From: Polaromonas sp. UBA5171
GTDB lineage: Bacteria > Pseudomonadota > Gammaproteobacteria > Burkholderiales > Burkholderiaceae_C
DNA: 24,369 nucleotides
Direction of reading: 5' to 3'
NCBI GenBank assembly: GCA_002413395.1
Contig: DHWX01000029.1
Coordinates: 98,030-122,398 of the forward strand
Below, piece by piece: positions 24,253 through 24,369 of this stretch. Under the pieces are notes generated by a model. It was not told where the DNA came from. It made no database searches and saw nothing but the letters and a program-made list of their open reading frames with translations. How positions within the stretch are numbered: position 1 is the stretch's first letter; every line of letters starts with the position of its first letter. A program made the position numbers and the translations under genes.

Positions 24253-24303
24253 AAAGCGTGACTGCAATGTGACAATCTTGACGAACCCTGGCGAAACGTG
24301 ACG
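24253..24303. repeat. AAACGTGAC-like repeats near attR, candidate integrase arm sites
   Basis: AAAGCGTGACT (24253-24263), CAATGTGACA (24265-24274) and AAACGTGACG (24294-24303) share a (G/A)CGTGAC core in the same orientation. The last is identical to the copy at 18451-18460 and lies 45 nt from the attR core. Confidence 0.5.
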
Positions 24304-24348
24304 AGCGAAGACGAGCCTAAGTCATTGATAAATAAGGGTTTTATCCCC

Positions 24349-24369
24349 CTGTTAATCCGTAGGTCCCTG
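24349..24369 (+). repeat. attR core (direct repeat copy 2, right edge of window)
   Basis: An exact copy of the tRNA-Asn segment 18361-18381. It lacks the 5' half of the tRNA, so it is not a second tRNA gene. The window ends inside it, so its full length is not visible. Confidence 0.92.

Larger units (their letters stand above)
18361..24369. mobile_element. About 6-kb integrative element in tRNA-Asn (int, HTH, rep plus five-ORF cargo)
   Basis: The element runs from the attL core in tRNA-Asn to an identical core at the window's right edge. It holds a tyrosine integrase next to the tRNA, a helix-turn-helix protein, a rolling-circle Rep-like protein and cargo genes, all on the minus strand. There are no capsid, conjugation or relaxase genes, so it resembles a small replicating genomic island or satellite that moves with outside help or by itself as a circle. 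Hand GC counts of single lines (about 45-53% inside, about 67% in the mutase gene) fit foreign origin. The core may continue past 24369. Confidence 0.88.

Noticed and set aside
24349..24369. A second tRNA-Asn gene at the right edge
   Set aside because: The sequence before it has no acceptor, D arm or 5' anticodon stem. It is only the repeated core.

Overview
The window looks like the chromosome of a Burkholderiales bacterium, most likely Comamonadaceae (Polaromonas, Rhodoferax or Acidovorax-like). This is an inference from high-GC coding sequence, an intracellular polyhydroxybutyrate (PHB) depolymerase, uvrB divergent from a class I aminotransferase, a membrane-less RnfB-type ferredoxin, a methylmalonyl-CoA operon, and short palindromes of the GCTATnAAnTTnATAGC type that I associate with comamonads.

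Housekeeping part (1-18405). The left edge holds the first 124 codons of uvrB on the minus strand, then an aminotransferase (+), a YgiD-type extradiol dioxygenase (-), PHB depolymerase (+) and a stand-alone RnfB-like ferredoxin (+). A five-gene minus-strand operon follows (12264 down to 4964): methylmalonyl-CoA mutase, its MeaB chaperone GTPase, propionyl-CoA carboxylase beta and alpha subunits, and a VOC-fold protein that is the probable methylmalonyl-CoA epimerase. Together they convert propionyl-CoA to succinyl-CoA. A GntR/FCD regulator is divergent from this operon. Next come a thiamine-salvage cluster thiM-thiE-thiD behind an IclR regulator, the N-degron aminoacyl-transferases bpt and aat, and tRNA-Asn.

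Mobile part (18361-24369). A compact element of about 6 kb sits in tRNA-Asn. The 21 bases from the anticodon loop into the T arm (18361-18381) recur exactly as the last 21 bases of the window (24349-24369), giving attL and attR. All its genes point the same way, towards the tRNA. In transcription order the cargo is G (213 aa), F (262-266 aa), E (149 aa), a 45-aa small ORF and D (296 aa). The mobility core follows: Rep (rolling-circle initiator-like), an excisionase-like helix-turn-helix protein and a tyrosine integrase. Both ends carry AAACGTGAC-type repeats that look like integrase arm-binding sites. A perfect 14-bp inverted repeat lies at the 5' end of rep. Hand counts of single 60-nt lines give about 45% GC in the cargo against about 67% in the mutase gene, consistent with transfer.

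The cargo operon G-F-E, with overlapping genes, is the best candidate for an undescribed system. I can assign no function to any of the three. E and F resemble widespread small uncharacterised families that I recall as neighbours in accessory regions. G looks like an internal duplication of a small beta-rich unit. Their place in a minimal integrative element suggests a host-benefit function such as phage defence, but the sequence does not prove that.
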